NCBI GenBank assembly: GCA_902633585.1
Contig: CACPGZ010000001.1
Location: 1-64,000, forward strand
DNA: 64,000 nucleotides
Origin: an uncultured Pelagibacteraceae bacterium
Lineage (GTDB): Bacteria > Pseudomonadota > Alphaproteobacteria > Pelagibacterales > Pelagibacteraceae
Direction of reading: 5' to 3'
In this document: piece after piece, positions 6,590-15,940 of the stretch
Layout of the letters: each line of letters begins with the position of its first letter
How positions within the stretch are numbered: the stretch's first letter is position 1
The notes under the pieces: generated by a model
What the model saw: the letters and a program-made list of their open reading frames with translations, nothing else
Databases searched by the model: none
Told to the model about the DNA's origin: nothing
Translations under genes and position numbers: made by a program

Positions 6590-8374
6590 TTAAGAAGTTA
6601 AAGAGGGTTGCTTTTTCATATCTTCTTTTTTTATACCAGCAACTCTTACTGGTTTTTTCATCGCATCTCTTCTAAATGGTTCACCTAACTCTTGATTTAA
6701 TATTACTTCAATAAAAGTCGTGATTCCCTTTTTTTGATCTTCACAAGATTGTTTAATAGCGGCAGTAGTTTCATCCATTGTTTTTACAGTTACACCTTTC
6801 AATCCACATGCACTCGCTACTTTCGCATAACTTAATTCAGGATCTAGCTCAGTTCCAATGAAATTATTATCGAACCAAAGTGTAGTATTTCTCTTTTCCG
6901 CTCCCCATTGATAATTTCTGAAAATCACCATAGTGATTGCCGGCCACTCTTCTCTAGCACAAGAGCTCATCTCATTCATGCTAATTCCAAATGCGCCATC
7001 TCCTGCAAAGCCTATTACCGGTGTATCAGGGCATCCAATTTTAGCACCTAAGATTGAGGGAAAACCATAACCACAAGGTCCAAACAGACCGGGAGCTAAA
7101 TATTTTCTTGGCTTCTCAAAAGTTGGGTAAGCATTTCCAATCGCGCAATTATTTCCAATATCACTTGAGATTATTACATCCTCTGGCATTCCAGCTTGTA
7201 TAGCTCTCCATGCCTGTCTTGGTGACATTCTGTCTTTATCTCTTTCTCTAGCCTCTTTATTCCAAACAGTCCCTTCATCATCGTCTTCATGATCTAAACT
7301 TGATAATTTTTGTAACCAAGCAGATTTCGTTTGGTGAATTAAATCCTTTCTTTTTTGTCTATCAGTATCTCCTGCATTTGAAGCAAGCTTTTCAAAAATT
7401 TGTTGAGCAACTAATTTTGCATCACCACTTATCCCTACAGTAACTTTCTTAGTTAAACCAATTCTATCTGGATTAATATCAACCTGAATTATATTTGCAT
7501 TCTTTGGCCAATAATCAATTCCATAACCTGGTAAAGTAGAAAAAGGATTCAATCTAGTACCTAACGCTAAAACTACATCAGCTTTAGAAATTAATTCCAT
7601 TGCTGCTTTTGATCCATTATATCCCAATGGTCCAACTGCCAAAGGGTGACTTCCTGGAAAACTGTCATTGTGCTGATAACCAGAACAAACTGGTGAATCT
7701 AATTTTTCAGCAAGTTTTTTTGTTTCATCAATGGCGCCACCGATAACAACACCTGCTCCTGACAAAATAACTGGAAATTTTGCTTTTGATAAAAGATCAG
7801 CAGCTTTCGAAATCGCATCTGCACCTCCACCTTGTCTTTCTAGTCTTACAATTGGTGGAAGTTCAATATCAATAACCTGTGTCCAGTAGTCTCTTGGAAC
7901 GTTTATTTGAGCTGGTGCGGAACCTCTAATTGCTTTTTCAATTACTCTGTTAAGAACTTCTGCCATTCTTGATGGATCTCTTACTTCCTCTTGGTAACAA
8001 ACCATATCTTTGAATAAATTCATTTGCTCAACTTCTTGAAAACCACCTTGACCCATAGTTTTATTTGCAGCTTGTGGTGTAACTAATAATAATGGAGTGT
8101 GGTTCCAGTAAGCTGTTTTGATTGGTGTTACTAAACCAGTAATACCAGGTCCATTTTGTGCAATGACCATGGACATTTTTCCTGTAGATCTCGTGTAGCC
8201 ATCTGCAATTAATCCACCGTTTGTTTCGTGAGCAACATCCCAAAAAGTTATACCTGCATCTGGAAAAATATCTGAGATTGGCATAAACGCTGATCCAATA
8301 ATTCCAAAAGCATGTTCAATGCCATGCATTTGTAAAACTTTAACAAAAGCTTCCTCTGTTGTCATTTTAGTCAT
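6590..8374 (-). CDS. xsc: Sulfoacetaldehyde acetyltransferase (Xsc)
   Basis: 594-aa thiamine-diphosphate enzyme of the Xsc family, splitting sulfoacetaldehyde with phosphate into acetyl phosphate and sulfite. The catalytic Glu of the PYR domain is E50 (WDVAHE). The central domain starts near 190, and the diphosphate/Mg site shows GFAGDGAFGISMNE near residue 460, followed by FRNYQWGAEKRNTTLW, typical of Xsc rather than acetolactate synthase. No phosphotransacetylase or taurine genes are adjacent. It is divergent from suyAB across a 110-base AT-rich gap in which I see no clear operator. Base composition is more even than the polysaccharide genes, as expected for a conserved enzyme. Confidence 0.93.
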   Translation of the reverse strand: MTKMTTEEAFVKVLQMHGIEHAFGIIGSAFMPISDIFPDAGITFWDVAHETNGGLIADGYTRSTGKMSMVIAQNGPGITGLVTPIKTAYWNHTPLLLVTPQAANKTMGQGGFQEVEQMNLFKDMVCYQEEVRDPSRMAEVLNRVIEKAIRGSAPAQINVPRDYWTQVIDIELPPIVRLERQGGGADAISKAADLLSKAKFPVILSGAGVVIGGAIDETKKLAEKLDSPVCSGYQHNDSFPGSHPLAVGPLGYNGSKAAMELISKADVVLALGTRLNPFSTLPGYGIDYWPKNANIIQVDINPDRIGLTKKVTVGISGDAKLVAQQIFEKLASNAGDTDRQKRKDLIHQTKSAWLQKLSSLDHEDDDEGTVWNKEARERDKDRMSPRQAWRAIQAGMPEDVIISSDIGNNCAIGNAYPTFEKPRKYLAPGLFGPCGYGFPSILGAKIGCPDTPVIGFAGDGAFGISMNEMSSCAREEWPAITMVIFRNYQWGAEKRNTTLWFDNNFIGTELDPELSYAKVASACGLKGVTVKTMDETTAAIKQSCEDQKKGITTFIEVILNQELGEPFRRDAMKKPVRVAGIKKEDMKKQPSLTS

Positions 8375-8484
8375 GGTTTATCTTTCTTAATCAGCGTCTT
8401 AATATTATATATAAAATTTAATTGTTAATTTTTGCGATTAATATATAAGATTTTGGAAATTTCAAATAAACAATTCGACACGAT

Positions 8485-8769
8485 ATGACTACTGAAATTA
8501 TAATCCACGACCAAAAAGACAATGTAGGTGTTGTAGTAATTGAAAAAATTACCCCAAAACAAGAGTGCACCTGCTGGATTATGGAGAATGATAGCTCAAC
8601 AAGTATTCAATCAAAGGATGAAATTCCTTTAGGACACAAAATAGCAATGAATGACCTAAACGAGGGTGATACGATTCTTAAATATGGACATGACATTGGT
8701 AAAGTGGTCAAACCGATCAAAAAAGGTGAACACGTTCATGTTCATAATGTGAAAACAAAAAAGTGGTAA
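8485..8769 (+). CDS. suyA: (R)-sulfolactate sulfo-lyase, small subunit
   Basis: 94 aa with the SAF/AFP-like fold of the UxaA N-terminal family: LGHKIAMNDLNEGDTILKYGHDIG near residues 49-74 is the family signature. With SuyB it eliminates sulfite from 3-sulfolactate, leaving pyruvate. Linkage to a SuyB-like partner and to xsc favours the sulfonate enzyme over altronate dehydratase. The stop is followed three bases later by the suyB ATG. Confidence 0.85.
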   Translation: MTTEIIIHDQKDNVGVVVIEKITPKQECTCWIMENDSSTSIQSKDEIPLGHKIAMNDLNEGDTILKYGHDIGKVVKPIKKGEHVHVHNVKTKKW

Positions 8770-8772
8770 TTG

Positions 8773-9939
8773 ATGAAAATTCCAAAAAGTTTTTTAGGCT
8801 ATAAAAGGGAAAATGGAAGATCTGGAACAAGAAATCATGTAATCATACTCCCAGTTGATGATATTTCGAATGCATGTGCAGAAGCAGTTTCAAATAATAT
8901 TAAAGGCACAATCGCTTTACCTCATTCTTATGGAAGACTGCAATTTGGAGCAGATTTAGAGTTACATTTTAGAACGATGATTGGAACTGGAAGTAACCCA
9001 AATGTTGCTGCGGTTATTGTAATTGGCATAGAGCCAAAGTGGACAAAAAAAATTGTTGATGGAATTGCAAAAACCGGCAAACCTGTTGAAGGTTTTCATA
9101 TTGAGCGAACTGGAGACATTGGAACAGTTATGAAAGCCTCTAAGAAAGCTCAAGAATTTGTAATGTGGGCTTCTGAAAAACAAAGAGAAGAATGTCCGAT
9201 TAGTGATTTATGGATTTCAGTTAAATGCGGCGAGTCTGATACAACTTCAGGATTAGCATCTAATCCAACAGTTGGAAACTTAATGGATAAGCTAGAACCA
9301 TTAGGTGTCCATTTATGTTTTGGTGAGACATCAGAACTTACAGGGGCAGAAAAAGTTTGTGCAACAAGAGGAGCTACTAAAGAAGCCTCAGATAAATTCA
9401 TGAAAACTTGGAGTGCATATAATGATTTTATTTTAAAAGAGGCAACAGATGATCTTTCTGAGAGCCAACCAACAGCAGGAAACATTGCTGGAGGTTTAAC
9501 AACTATTGAAGAAAAAGCTTTTGGAAACTTTCAAAAAATTGGTAATTGTAAATTTGTAGATGTTTTAGAACCAGCAGAAGAACCTAAAAAAGGTAAAGGA
9601 TTGTATTTTATGGATACATCCTCAGCAGCAGCTGAATGTGTAACGCTACAAGCTGCAGCAGGTTTTAATATTCATTTATTTCCAACTGGTCAAGGCAATA
9701 TTGTGGGAAACCCTATAGAGCCTGTTGTCAAGTTAACAGCAAACCCGTTAACTGCAAAAAGTATGAGTGAACATGTTGATTGTGATGTTTCAAAAATCCT
9801 TTCACGAGAAATGAATTTATCAGAGGCGGGAGATAAACTTATTGAAACAACTTTAAGAGTTGCTAATGGAAGATTAACTTGTGCTGAAGCTTTGGGACAT
9901 AAAGAGTTTGTTATGACTAAACTTTATAGAAGTGCATAA
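8773..9939 (+). CDS. suyB: (R)-sulfolactate sulfo-lyase, large subunit
   Basis: 388 aa from the ATG at 8773 (a TTG lies one codon earlier). The product begins with the UxaA C-terminal family motif [21 protein letters not shown] and carries conserved cysteines in [11 protein letters not shown], probably for an iron centre. The C-terminal half has [18 protein letters not shown]. Together with SuyA it yields pyruvate and sulfite. Other members dehydrate altronate or galactarate; the neighbours (xsc, two sulfur-oxyanion-type transporters) argue for sulfolactate. Cytosolic. Confidence 0.87.
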   Translation: MKIPKSFLGYKRENGRSGTRNHVIILPVDDISNACAEAVSNNIKGTIALPHSYGRLQFGADLELHFRTMIGTGSNPNVAAVIVIGIEPKWTKKIVDGIAKTGKPVEGFHIERTGDIGTVMKASKKAQEFVMWASEKQREECPISDLWISVKCGESDTTSGLASNPTVGNLMDKLEPLGVHLCFGETSELTGAEKVCATRGATKEASDKFMKTWSAYNDFILKEATDDLSESQPTAGNIAGGLTTIEEKAFGNFQKIGNCKFVDVLEPAEEPKKGKGLYFMDTSSAAAECVTLQAAAGFNIHLFPTGQGNIVGNPIEPVVKLTANPLTAKSMSEHVDCDVSKILSREMNLSEAGDKLIETTLRVANGRLTCAEALGHKEFVMTKLYRSA

Positions 9940-9953
9940 TTATTTTATTAAGA

Positions 9954-11027
9954 ATGGTATATAAAAAATACTTGGTAGTAGTTCCAGGTATAATTCTATC
10001 ATTTATTCTTTATTCTCTTTCTCATGGTTTTAATAATATTATTGGAGTAGAGCTTTTGGGTTATAGCAAAAGTCCAATATCTACAGCAATGATAGCAATT
10101 TTATTAGGAATTTTTTTTGGTAATTTTTTTAAAATTCGAGACAGTTTTCAAAAGGGTTTAGATTTTAGTAGAGACTACATATTGAAACTTGGGATCATTT
10201 GTCTAGGGATACAATTAAAGCCTTTTGAATTTTTAGATTTTGGAAAAATTGCGATTCCACTAATATTAATTTGTATAATTAGTGTTTTAATCGCTATTAA
10301 GTTATTAGTAAAAAAACTTAAAATACCAACTAGAATGGCTTATCTAATATCAATCGGAAGTACCGTTTGTGGAACTACTGCAATAATGGCTACTGCACCA
10401 GTAATCAAAGCTAGTAAAAATGAGGTTTCCTATGCTATTGCAAATATTACTTTATTTGGAATATTATCAATGTTTCTTTATCCTTACTTTGCAAATTTTT
10501 ATTTTGATGGAAACTCTTTATATGCAGGCCTTTTTTTAGGAACTGCTATACATGAGACCTCTCAAGTTGCTGCAGCTGGACTAATCTATGATCAACAATT
10601 TAATAGCCCTGAAACATTAAACATTGCTACTGTGACAAAGCTTATAAGAAATACTTTTTTAATAATAATGATACCACTTTTTGCTATTCTTTATAATAGA
10701 GGTCAGGCAAAAGAGAGGGGTTATTCTATTTTGAATATATTTCCCTATTTCGTTTTAGGTTTTATAGGAATGATAATTTTAAGAAATATTGGTGATTATA
10801 TTTTTTTAGCTGATAGTGGTAAAAATTGGCTTGAGACAATTAATTTTATTAAAGCTGCTTCTAAAATTTTCTTAACTATGGCTATGGCTGCAATAGGTTT
10901 GTCAACAAACTTGAAGGATATTAAAGATATGGGACACAAACCATTTGTTGTGGGATTTGTTGCAATGTTTACTGTGGGAGTCGTTAGTATTGTAACAATT
11001 GAAATGTATTTAAAATTCTTTACTTAA
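9954..11027 (+). CDS. YeiH/UPF0324-family transporter (putative sulfur oxyanion exporter)
   Basis: 357-aa protein with about 10 membrane helices. Family landmarks are GIICLGIQLKP near 76, SIGSTVCGTTAIMATAPVIKA near 130, GTAIHETSQVAAAG near 195 and the C-terminal MAMAAIGLSTNLKD. Databases often label the family putative sulfate exporter; direct proof is sparse to my knowledge. The position 14 bases after suyB on the same strand suggests it removes sulfite or sulfate made by the sulfo-lyase. Its 3' end overlaps the convergent TauE-like gene by 8 bases. Confidence 0.8.
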   Translation: MVYKKYLVVVPGIILSFILYSLSHGFNNIIGVELLGYSKSPISTAMIAILLGIFFGNFFKIRDSFQKGLDFSRDYILKLGIICLGIQLKPFEFLDFGKIAIPLILICIISVLIAIKLLVKKLKIPTRMAYLISIGSTVCGTTAIMATAPVIKASKNEVSYAIANITLFGILSMFLYPYFANFYFDGNSLYAGLFLGTAIHETSQVAAAGLIYDQQFNSPETLNIATVTKLIRNTFLIIMIPLFAILYNRGQAKERGYSILNIFPYFVLGFIGMIILRNIGDYIFLADSGKNWLETINFIKAASKIFLTMAMAAIGLSTNLKDIKDMGHKPFVVGFVAMFTVGVVSIVTIEMYLKFFT

Positions 11028-12114
11028 TTTGTTTTACTGTTTTTTTAAAATATTTCTCTCTAAACTTTGAAATTGATCTTCTAATAAACGCTGCAGCAAT
11101 TCCCAAAAAAACAGCAAACAAAATAGAAAACAATCCATAAAAGAATGGCATATCCTCTGAAAACTCTTTAATAAATTTTGAAAAAAAGTTTAAATCTGCT
11201 GATCCAGCAGATATTGTTTTCTTTTGTATCTCTTCAGCAAAAAAAGTATCATAAGCTATTACTATCCCAACAATTAATAATAAAATTGCTAATAAAGCTT
11301 TTAATCCAGAGCTGTCAATCTGTTCACCAAGTTTTTGACCTACTTGAACTCCAACTATTGATCCGATAACTAACATTAAGACCAACATTAGATCTATAGA
11401 ACCGTAATTAATTGAATGAAGAAATGTAACTATTACACTAACAAAAATCGTTACAAATAATGAGGTTCCAGGCACTAATTTTGTTGGCATCTTAATAATA
11501 TAAATCATTGCGGGTACTAGAATAAACGCACCACCTATACCCATTATAGCTGCGATAAAACCAACAATTAATCCAATTATGATAGGTGTAAATATGCTTT
11601 CATACAATTTAGATTTTGGAAATCTCATTCTAAAAGGAAGCCCATGGATCCAGTAATGCACATGTAATTTTTTCTTCTCTACAATATTTTTTTTGGCTTT
11701 ATCAATTTCACCTAAACTTTCCACCAACATCAAAGTCCCAATTATTGCAAGAATATACATGTAGGCTAAAGAAATAACTGTATCAATCTTTCCTATATCT
11801 TGAAAATAAGTGAAAGTAAAAATACCTAATATAGTTCCTATTGTTCCACCAATTACAATTATTAATCCAATTTTATAATCCAAGGTGTTTTTTAACCAAT
11901 GAGTGGTAGATCCAGATACAGAAGTTGCCAAAATGTTATTAGCCTCATTAGCAACTGCATAAGCCGGCGGAACACCCATGAAAATTAAAAAGGGTGTCAT
12001 TAAAAAACCACCTCCTACTCCAAACAAACCTGAAAGAACACCAACAATGGCACTTAGCAAAAGTATTTCAACCGGATTAATAAATACTTGAGCTATAGGT
12101 AAAAATACATCCAT
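11020..12114 (-). CDS. TauE/SafE-family sulfite/organosulfonate exporter
   Basis: 364 aa with two homologous halves, each carrying the Gly-rich TauE/SafE signature (SGLFGVGGGFLMTP near residue 28; AIMGIGGAFILVP near 190), 8-9 membrane helices and a basic cytosolic linker around 140-170. Family members export sulfite or sulfoacetate during sulfonate degradation, which fits the xsc/suyAB neighbours. It converges on the YeiH-type gene with an 8-base overlap. Confidence 0.85.
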   Translation of the reverse strand: MDVFLPIAQVFINPVEILLLSAIVGVLSGLFGVGGGFLMTPFLIFMGVPPAYAVANEANNILATSVSGSTTHWLKNTLDYKIGLIIVIGGTIGTILGIFTFTYFQDIGKIDTVISLAYMYILAIIGTLMLVESLGEIDKAKKNIVEKKKLHVHYWIHGLPFRMRFPKSKLYESIFTPIIIGLIVGFIAAIMGIGGAFILVPAMIYIIKMPTKLVPGTSLFVTIFVSVIVTFLHSINYGSIDLMLVLMLVIGSIVGVQVGQKLGEQIDSSGLKALLAILLLIVGIVIAYDTFFAEEIQKKTISAGSADLNFFSKFIKEFSEDMPFFYGLFSILFAVFLGIAAAFIRRSISKFREKYFKKTVKQIK

Positions 12115-12154
12115 AAATAATTAATTTATAACTGAATATTACTGATATATATTG

Positions 12155-12415
12155 ATGTCAATAAAGACAAATACATTCCAAATGAAAGCTTTTTTAATTG
12201 CCTTAATTATAAACATTATAATTTTCGACACAGTCATTGGTGCTTTGGTTAACTGTATCAACGGAAAATGTGAATTTACTAATAGTTTTCATTACAAAAC
12301 TGCAAGTACATTTTGTTTACAAACTTTAACATTTGAGGATGTTGAAACAGATTATTCCTTTTTTACAATTTTAAGAACTGGAGAACAGTGTCAGGTTTAT
12401 AAATCTGAAGATTAA
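12155..12415 (+). CDS. Small secreted or membrane-anchored Cys-containing protein
   Basis: 86 aa from ATG 12155; an internal ATG at 12182 (MKAFLIALIINIIIF) may be the real start and would give a more usual signal sequence. After the hydrophobic segment come four cysteines (NCINGKCEF, STFCLQ, GEQCQVY), suggesting one or two disulfides in the periplasm. No family recognised. Confidence 0.5.
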   Translation: MSIKTNTFQMKAFLIALIINIIIFDTVIGALVNCINGKCEFTNSFHYKTASTFCLQTLTFEDVETDYSFFTILRTGEQCQVYKSED

Positions 12416-12418
12416 AAA

Positions 12419-13288
12419 CTATTTAAAAATTTCATTAATCTTTTCATCTAAACTATCAGTCTCAGATTTAATATCTTCACTATCTACATTAGCCTTTGAA
12501 ATATCGTTTAATACTTTTGAATTAATATTATCTACTTCCACTTTATCTTTCACAAATTGAGTACCAACAATATTAGTTTTCGTTAAAGAATTATTCAATT
12601 CATGAATTTGTTTGAAAATTTCGTTTTTCTCATTGTCAACAGAATTAAAATTATTTTTAACAATTTCGTACTTTTTTTTAATACTCATAACTTCACTCGA
12701 CAATCTTGTATTATCTTCTTGGTAAAATTTGATTTGATCGGACAATTCTAAAATTTGAGATTTAATCTTTAATGTTTCGGATTGTTCTTTTTTTAAAATT
12801 TCAATATCATTTTGTAAATTTTTATTATGTTTAATAAATCGAGCGATTGTATCTTTTAGCTCATTATTATTAGTAATAAGTTTTTTATTGTAATCAGATA
12901 AGATTTTTAACTTGTTATCAAGATTGTTCATTCCAGATTTCAAGTTTTCATTATTTTGCCTATGTTTTTCTATTAATAGTTTTTGATTTTTTAGAATCTC
13001 TGATTGTATTTTGTTTCTATCGAAAAAGATTTTTTCATCTTTTAGTTTTTTTATTTGTAATTCCTGATTATTAATTTTTTTTGAAATTTCTGAAGTTTTT
13101 TCTTTTACACTATCCTCTATTGTTTGAGCACTTTTCTTAATTTCAGAAAATTCTTTATCTATTATATTTTGCTTATCATAATTTAAATCGTTTTTTTTAC
13201 TTAAAGCAGATTCTGCTTCCTCAATTAAATTTAATGTCTCATCTGGAAGATCATTACTTTTTGGAGAAGAACTCTTACTATCATCCAT
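12419..13288 (-). CDS. Coiled-coil protein, paralog of the gene at 14027
   Basis: 289 aa, almost entirely charged heptad-type helix between an acidic N-terminus and a C-terminal LDEKINEIF tail. No signal or membrane segment. From about residue 150 it aligns with the coiled-coil protein two genes upstream: RFIKHNKNLQ against RYIVNTKKLQ, IKFYQEDNTRLSSE against IKFYQDENVRLSSE, IHELNNSL against IRELNRSI, and both end in an LDE..IF tail. The pair arose by duplication and may form hetero-oligomeric filaments. Function unknown. Confidence 0.65.
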   Translation of the reverse strand: MDDSKSSSPKSNDLPDETLNLIEEAESALSKKNDLNYDKQNIIDKEFSEIKKSAQTIEDSVKEKTSEISKKINNQELQIKKLKDEKIFFDRNKIQSEILKNQKLLIEKHRQNNENLKSGMNNLDNKLKILSDYNKKLITNNNELKDTIARFIKHNKNLQNDIEILKKEQSETLKIKSQILELSDQIKFYQEDNTRLSSEVMSIKKKYEIVKNNFNSVDNEKNEIFKQIHELNNSLTKTNIVGTQFVKDKVEVDNINSKVLNDISKANVDSEDIKSETDSLDEKINEIFK

Positions 13289-13309
13289 AAGTCAAAAATT
13301 TATACTTGT

Positions 13310-13951
13310 TTATTCAATAGAACCTGGAGAAAAAAATCTAAATTTTTTTACTTTTTTTTCCTCTTTTTTATCGTTTTTTTTAATCTCTGATTTATTAAAA
13401 TTATTACGCAGATTTACAACCTCGCTACCATTGACTTCGATTTTTTGCTGCCTTTGTATTGTACTATTATTATTTTCATTGCTATAAGAATTAATTCTTG
13501 ATTCTATGTAATTTGTTTTATCTTCTATATCTTTGTTTTTTGACTCAATATTTATTGAGGTTGTTCTAATCTCTTTCTTTATTTTATTAACTTTTTTATC
13601 TAGTTCGGTCTCTTCTTTAGTTAGTTGCTCTGTTTGTTTTAAACGGTTTTCAAATGCACTAACTTTATCCTCTAATTCTTTTTGTTTAATTAATTCCTCT
13701 TTTTTGACATTTAAATCATTTTCTAAATTGGATATTTTTTCTTGATGCTCTTTTTTTCTTAAATTAATTTTAGTTTCCGTTTTTTCTAAATCATTTGTTA
13801 ATTCTACTAATCTGCTTTCAAGGTATTGAGTTCTGGTTTCATATATCCATTGCTCATTGCAGTGCTTACACTTAATTAGTTTTCCTTCCAGTTCATGACC
13901 TTCATTCATTATATAAAACTTTTGTTTGCAATTTTTACAATGGATCATCAT
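13310..13951 (-). CDS. Zinc-ribbon plus coiled-coil protein
   Basis: 213 aa. The N-terminus holds a zinc ribbon (CKNCKQKFYI followed by CKHCNEQW; four Cys in two CxxC knuckles within residues 5-36), similar to the MJ0042/YgiT-like ribbons found at the start of alphaproteobacterial membrane or envelope proteins. Residues 45-145 are coiled coil, and the tail is Lys-rich, ending KKFRFFSPGSIE. No membrane helix. It lies between the two paralogous coiled-coil genes on the same strand, so the three probably act together. Confidence 0.62.
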   Translation of the reverse strand: MMIHCKNCKQKFYIMNEGHELEGKLIKCKHCNEQWIYETRTQYLESRLVELTNDLEKTETKINLRKKEHQEKISNLENDLNVKKEELIKQKELEDKVSAFENRLKQTEQLTKEETELDKKVNKIKKEIRTTSINIESKNKDIEDKTNYIESRINSYSNENNNSTIQRQQKIEVNGSEVVNLRNNFNKSEIKKNDKKEEKKVKKFRFFSPGSIE

Positions 13952-14026
13952 ATTTATTTTTAAATTTTAGCCTTATAAAATTAATGAGTCAACGACTACG
14001 ATTAATCAAATAGTACTTGATATTAC

Positions 14027-15136
14027 TTATAATTTTTGAAAAATTTTTTTTACTACTTCATCTAAACTTTTTTGTTCTTTATCATTAAGGTTTTCTAATT
14101 TATCGTTTTTAATAACTGGTTTTTCCTCACTAAACTTTGTTGAAATCACATTAGTTTTTTCCTCTATTGATCTATTGAGTTCTCTGATTTTATTAGAAAT
14201 TTTTTCTTTTTCTATCTCAATATCTGATAAATTTACCTTAATCGTTTCACTATTTTTTTGCGCCAATAAGAGTTCACTGGATAATCTAACATTTTCATCT
14301 TGGTAAAATTTTATTTTATTATTCATTTCATTAATATCAGTTTGGCTGGACTGCTCTAAATAATTAATTTTTTCTTGTAATTTTTTAGTGTTAACGATGT
14401 ATCTAGATACTGTATTTTTTAACTCTGCATTATTAATTTCGTAAGATCTATTTTTTTGATTAGTATTCTCTAAATAAAGATCTTTGCTTGATAATTCAGA
14501 TTTTAAATCTTTAATTTCATTAGATAATTGAGAGTTCTCACCACTTATTTTGCTTAGATTAATTTGTAACTCTCTAGTGTTGTTTGTTAATTCAGTATTT
14601 TCCAAAAATAATTTTTTATTTTCATTATCTTTTTTTAACAATTCGTTATTTAGATTATCATTATTAGATTTAAGTTTAATATTATCTTGTTCGATATTTT
14701 GATTTTCATGTTTTAAAAATTCATAGTTACCAGATAATAAGTCATATCTTTTTTTTAAATCATTATAGTTATTTAATAATTCTTTTTTATTTATCTTCAA
14801 ATAATCAATTTCATTTCTTAGATTTTTTATCTCCAGTTGTTCATCAATAATTATCTTTAAAGTATTTTTTTTAACTTTCTTCTTAAGAAAATCGTAAATT
14901 TCATTTACAATTTTATCCTTTATTTCAGTATTGATCAAAATCTTATGCTTGATGGAATTAGTATTCTTTTGTCGTGGTTTTAAAATTTCATCACTTAATA
15001 CTAAAGGCTCTTCAATAATCTTATTTTTTTTTTCTAATTTTTTCTCATAAATAAATTCTGTTGGTTTTTTGTTATTATCTGAATTTAAAATATTGTTAGT
15101 TGCTTCAACAATTTCTTTTATGGAATAGATTTTCAT
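14027..15136 (-). CDS. Long coiled-coil protein, paralog of the gene at 12419
   Basis: 369 aa. An N-terminal non-coil part (MKIYSIKEIVEATNNIL, then a basic/acidic linker) is followed by a short helical module (KDKIVNEIYDFLKKKVKK) and about 240 residues of coiled coil. The C-terminal 200 residues match the neighbouring 289-aa protein. It is first in a three-gene minus-strand run. The Asn-rich heptads suggest a flexible rod. A structural or scaffold role near the envelope is plausible only as inference. Confidence 0.65.
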   Translation of the reverse strand: MKIYSIKEIVEATNNILNSDNNKKPTEFIYEKKLEKKNKIIEEPLVLSDEILKPRQKNTNSIKHKILINTEIKDKIVNEIYDFLKKKVKKNTLKIIIDEQLEIKNLRNEIDYLKINKKELLNNYNDLKKRYDLLSGNYEFLKHENQNIEQDNIKLKSNNDNLNNELLKKDNENKKLFLENTELTNNTRELQINLSKISGENSQLSNEIKDLKSELSSKDLYLENTNQKNRSYEINNAELKNTVSRYIVNTKKLQEKINYLEQSSQTDINEMNNKIKFYQDENVRLSSELLLAQKNSETIKVNLSDIEIEKEKISNKIRELNRSIEEKTNVISTKFSEEKPVIKNDKLENLNDKEQKSLDEVVKKIFQKL

Positions 15137-15221
15137 AAATTTTTAAGAATCATTTATTTATATTTATAATCTATGATTTTTTATATTCAAGCAGTGGTTG
15201 AATTAAGTTATTTACGGAGTT

Positions 15222-15935
15222 TTAGTTTGTAATAAAAGTCCTACTACTATCTGAGTCTGTTAAACATACGCATGATAATTTCCCCGAAAAATAGCATCCA
15301 CTATCAACATTTATTCTAAAAGGATCACTTATTATATTCTCCTCTGGCGTATGCCCATGAACAATAATTTTTTCAGATTTAAAATCTTTGCTAAAAAATT
15401 CTCTAGATCTTGACCATAAATAATCTTCTTTACTTTGTTCAGATAACTTTTTTCTAGGATTAATTCCTGCATGCACAAATAGATGATTTTTTGTTGAATA
15501 TATTAATTCTAAATTTTTAAAAAAATCTATATGGCTTTCTTCAATATTATTTAAAAAATGATCTCTTAACCTATCTATAACTTTATCTTCGAAACCATCT
15601 TTAATAAATTCTACGATCTCGATATTATAACTTCTAAATGTTTGATCTGCTCCAAATTCAAGCCAATTTTTAATATTATTATTTTCATTGATTAAAAAAT
15701 CGACCAAAAATTGATCATGATTTCCGAGTAAATTAATTATATTAATTTTATCTTTTTTTAATTTTAGGATTTGATCAATAACTTGTTTAGAATTTTTTCC
15801 TCTATCAATATAATCACCAAGATAAACTATTATATCATTTTTTGGGTCAAATTTATCATATGTAAGGATATTTTTGTGAAGTGATGTTAATTGTGATAAA
15901 CATCCGTGTATATCCCCAATCGCAAATATATTCAT
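15222..15935 (-). CDS. PPP-family metallophosphoesterase (Ser/Thr phosphatase-like)
   Basis: 237 aa with all PPP signatures: GDIHG (7-11), GDYIDRG near 42, GNHD near 71, HAG near 176 and HGHTP near 200. Members are protein phosphatases or ApaH-like nucleotide hydrolases with a two-metal centre. It lies 5 bases downstream of the glycosyl-phosphotransferase gene and two genes from a BY-kinase, so it could oppose protein phosphorylation in the polysaccharide system; low-molecular-weight or PHP phosphatases usually do this, so that is speculation. Confidence 0.85.
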   Translation of the reverse strand: MNIFAIGDIHGCLSQLTSLHKNILTYDKFDPKNDIIVYLGDYIDRGKNSKQVIDQILKLKKDKINIINLLGNHDQFLVDFLINENNNIKNWLEFGADQTFRSYNIEIVEFIKDGFEDKVIDRLRDHFLNNIEESHIDFFKNLELIYSTKNHLFVHAGINPRKKLSEQSKEDYLWSRSREFFSKDFKSEKIIVHGHTPEENIISDPFRINVDSGCYFSGKLSCVCLTDSDSSRTFITN

Positions 15936-15940
15936 TAAAT

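Noticed and set aside
6509-6592. 26-codon frame on the plus strand between sodB and xsc
   Set aside because: It runs through the xsc terminator stem and into the xsc stop; composition gives no support.
8375-8484. Riboswitch or operator between xsc and suyA
   Set aside because: No stable stem or palindrome could be found in the 110-base gap.
14027-15136. PopZ-like C-terminal module in the long coiled-coil protein
   Set aside because: The KDKIVNEIYDFLKKKVKK stretch only loosely resembles the PopZ oligomerisation helices and is not at the C-terminus.
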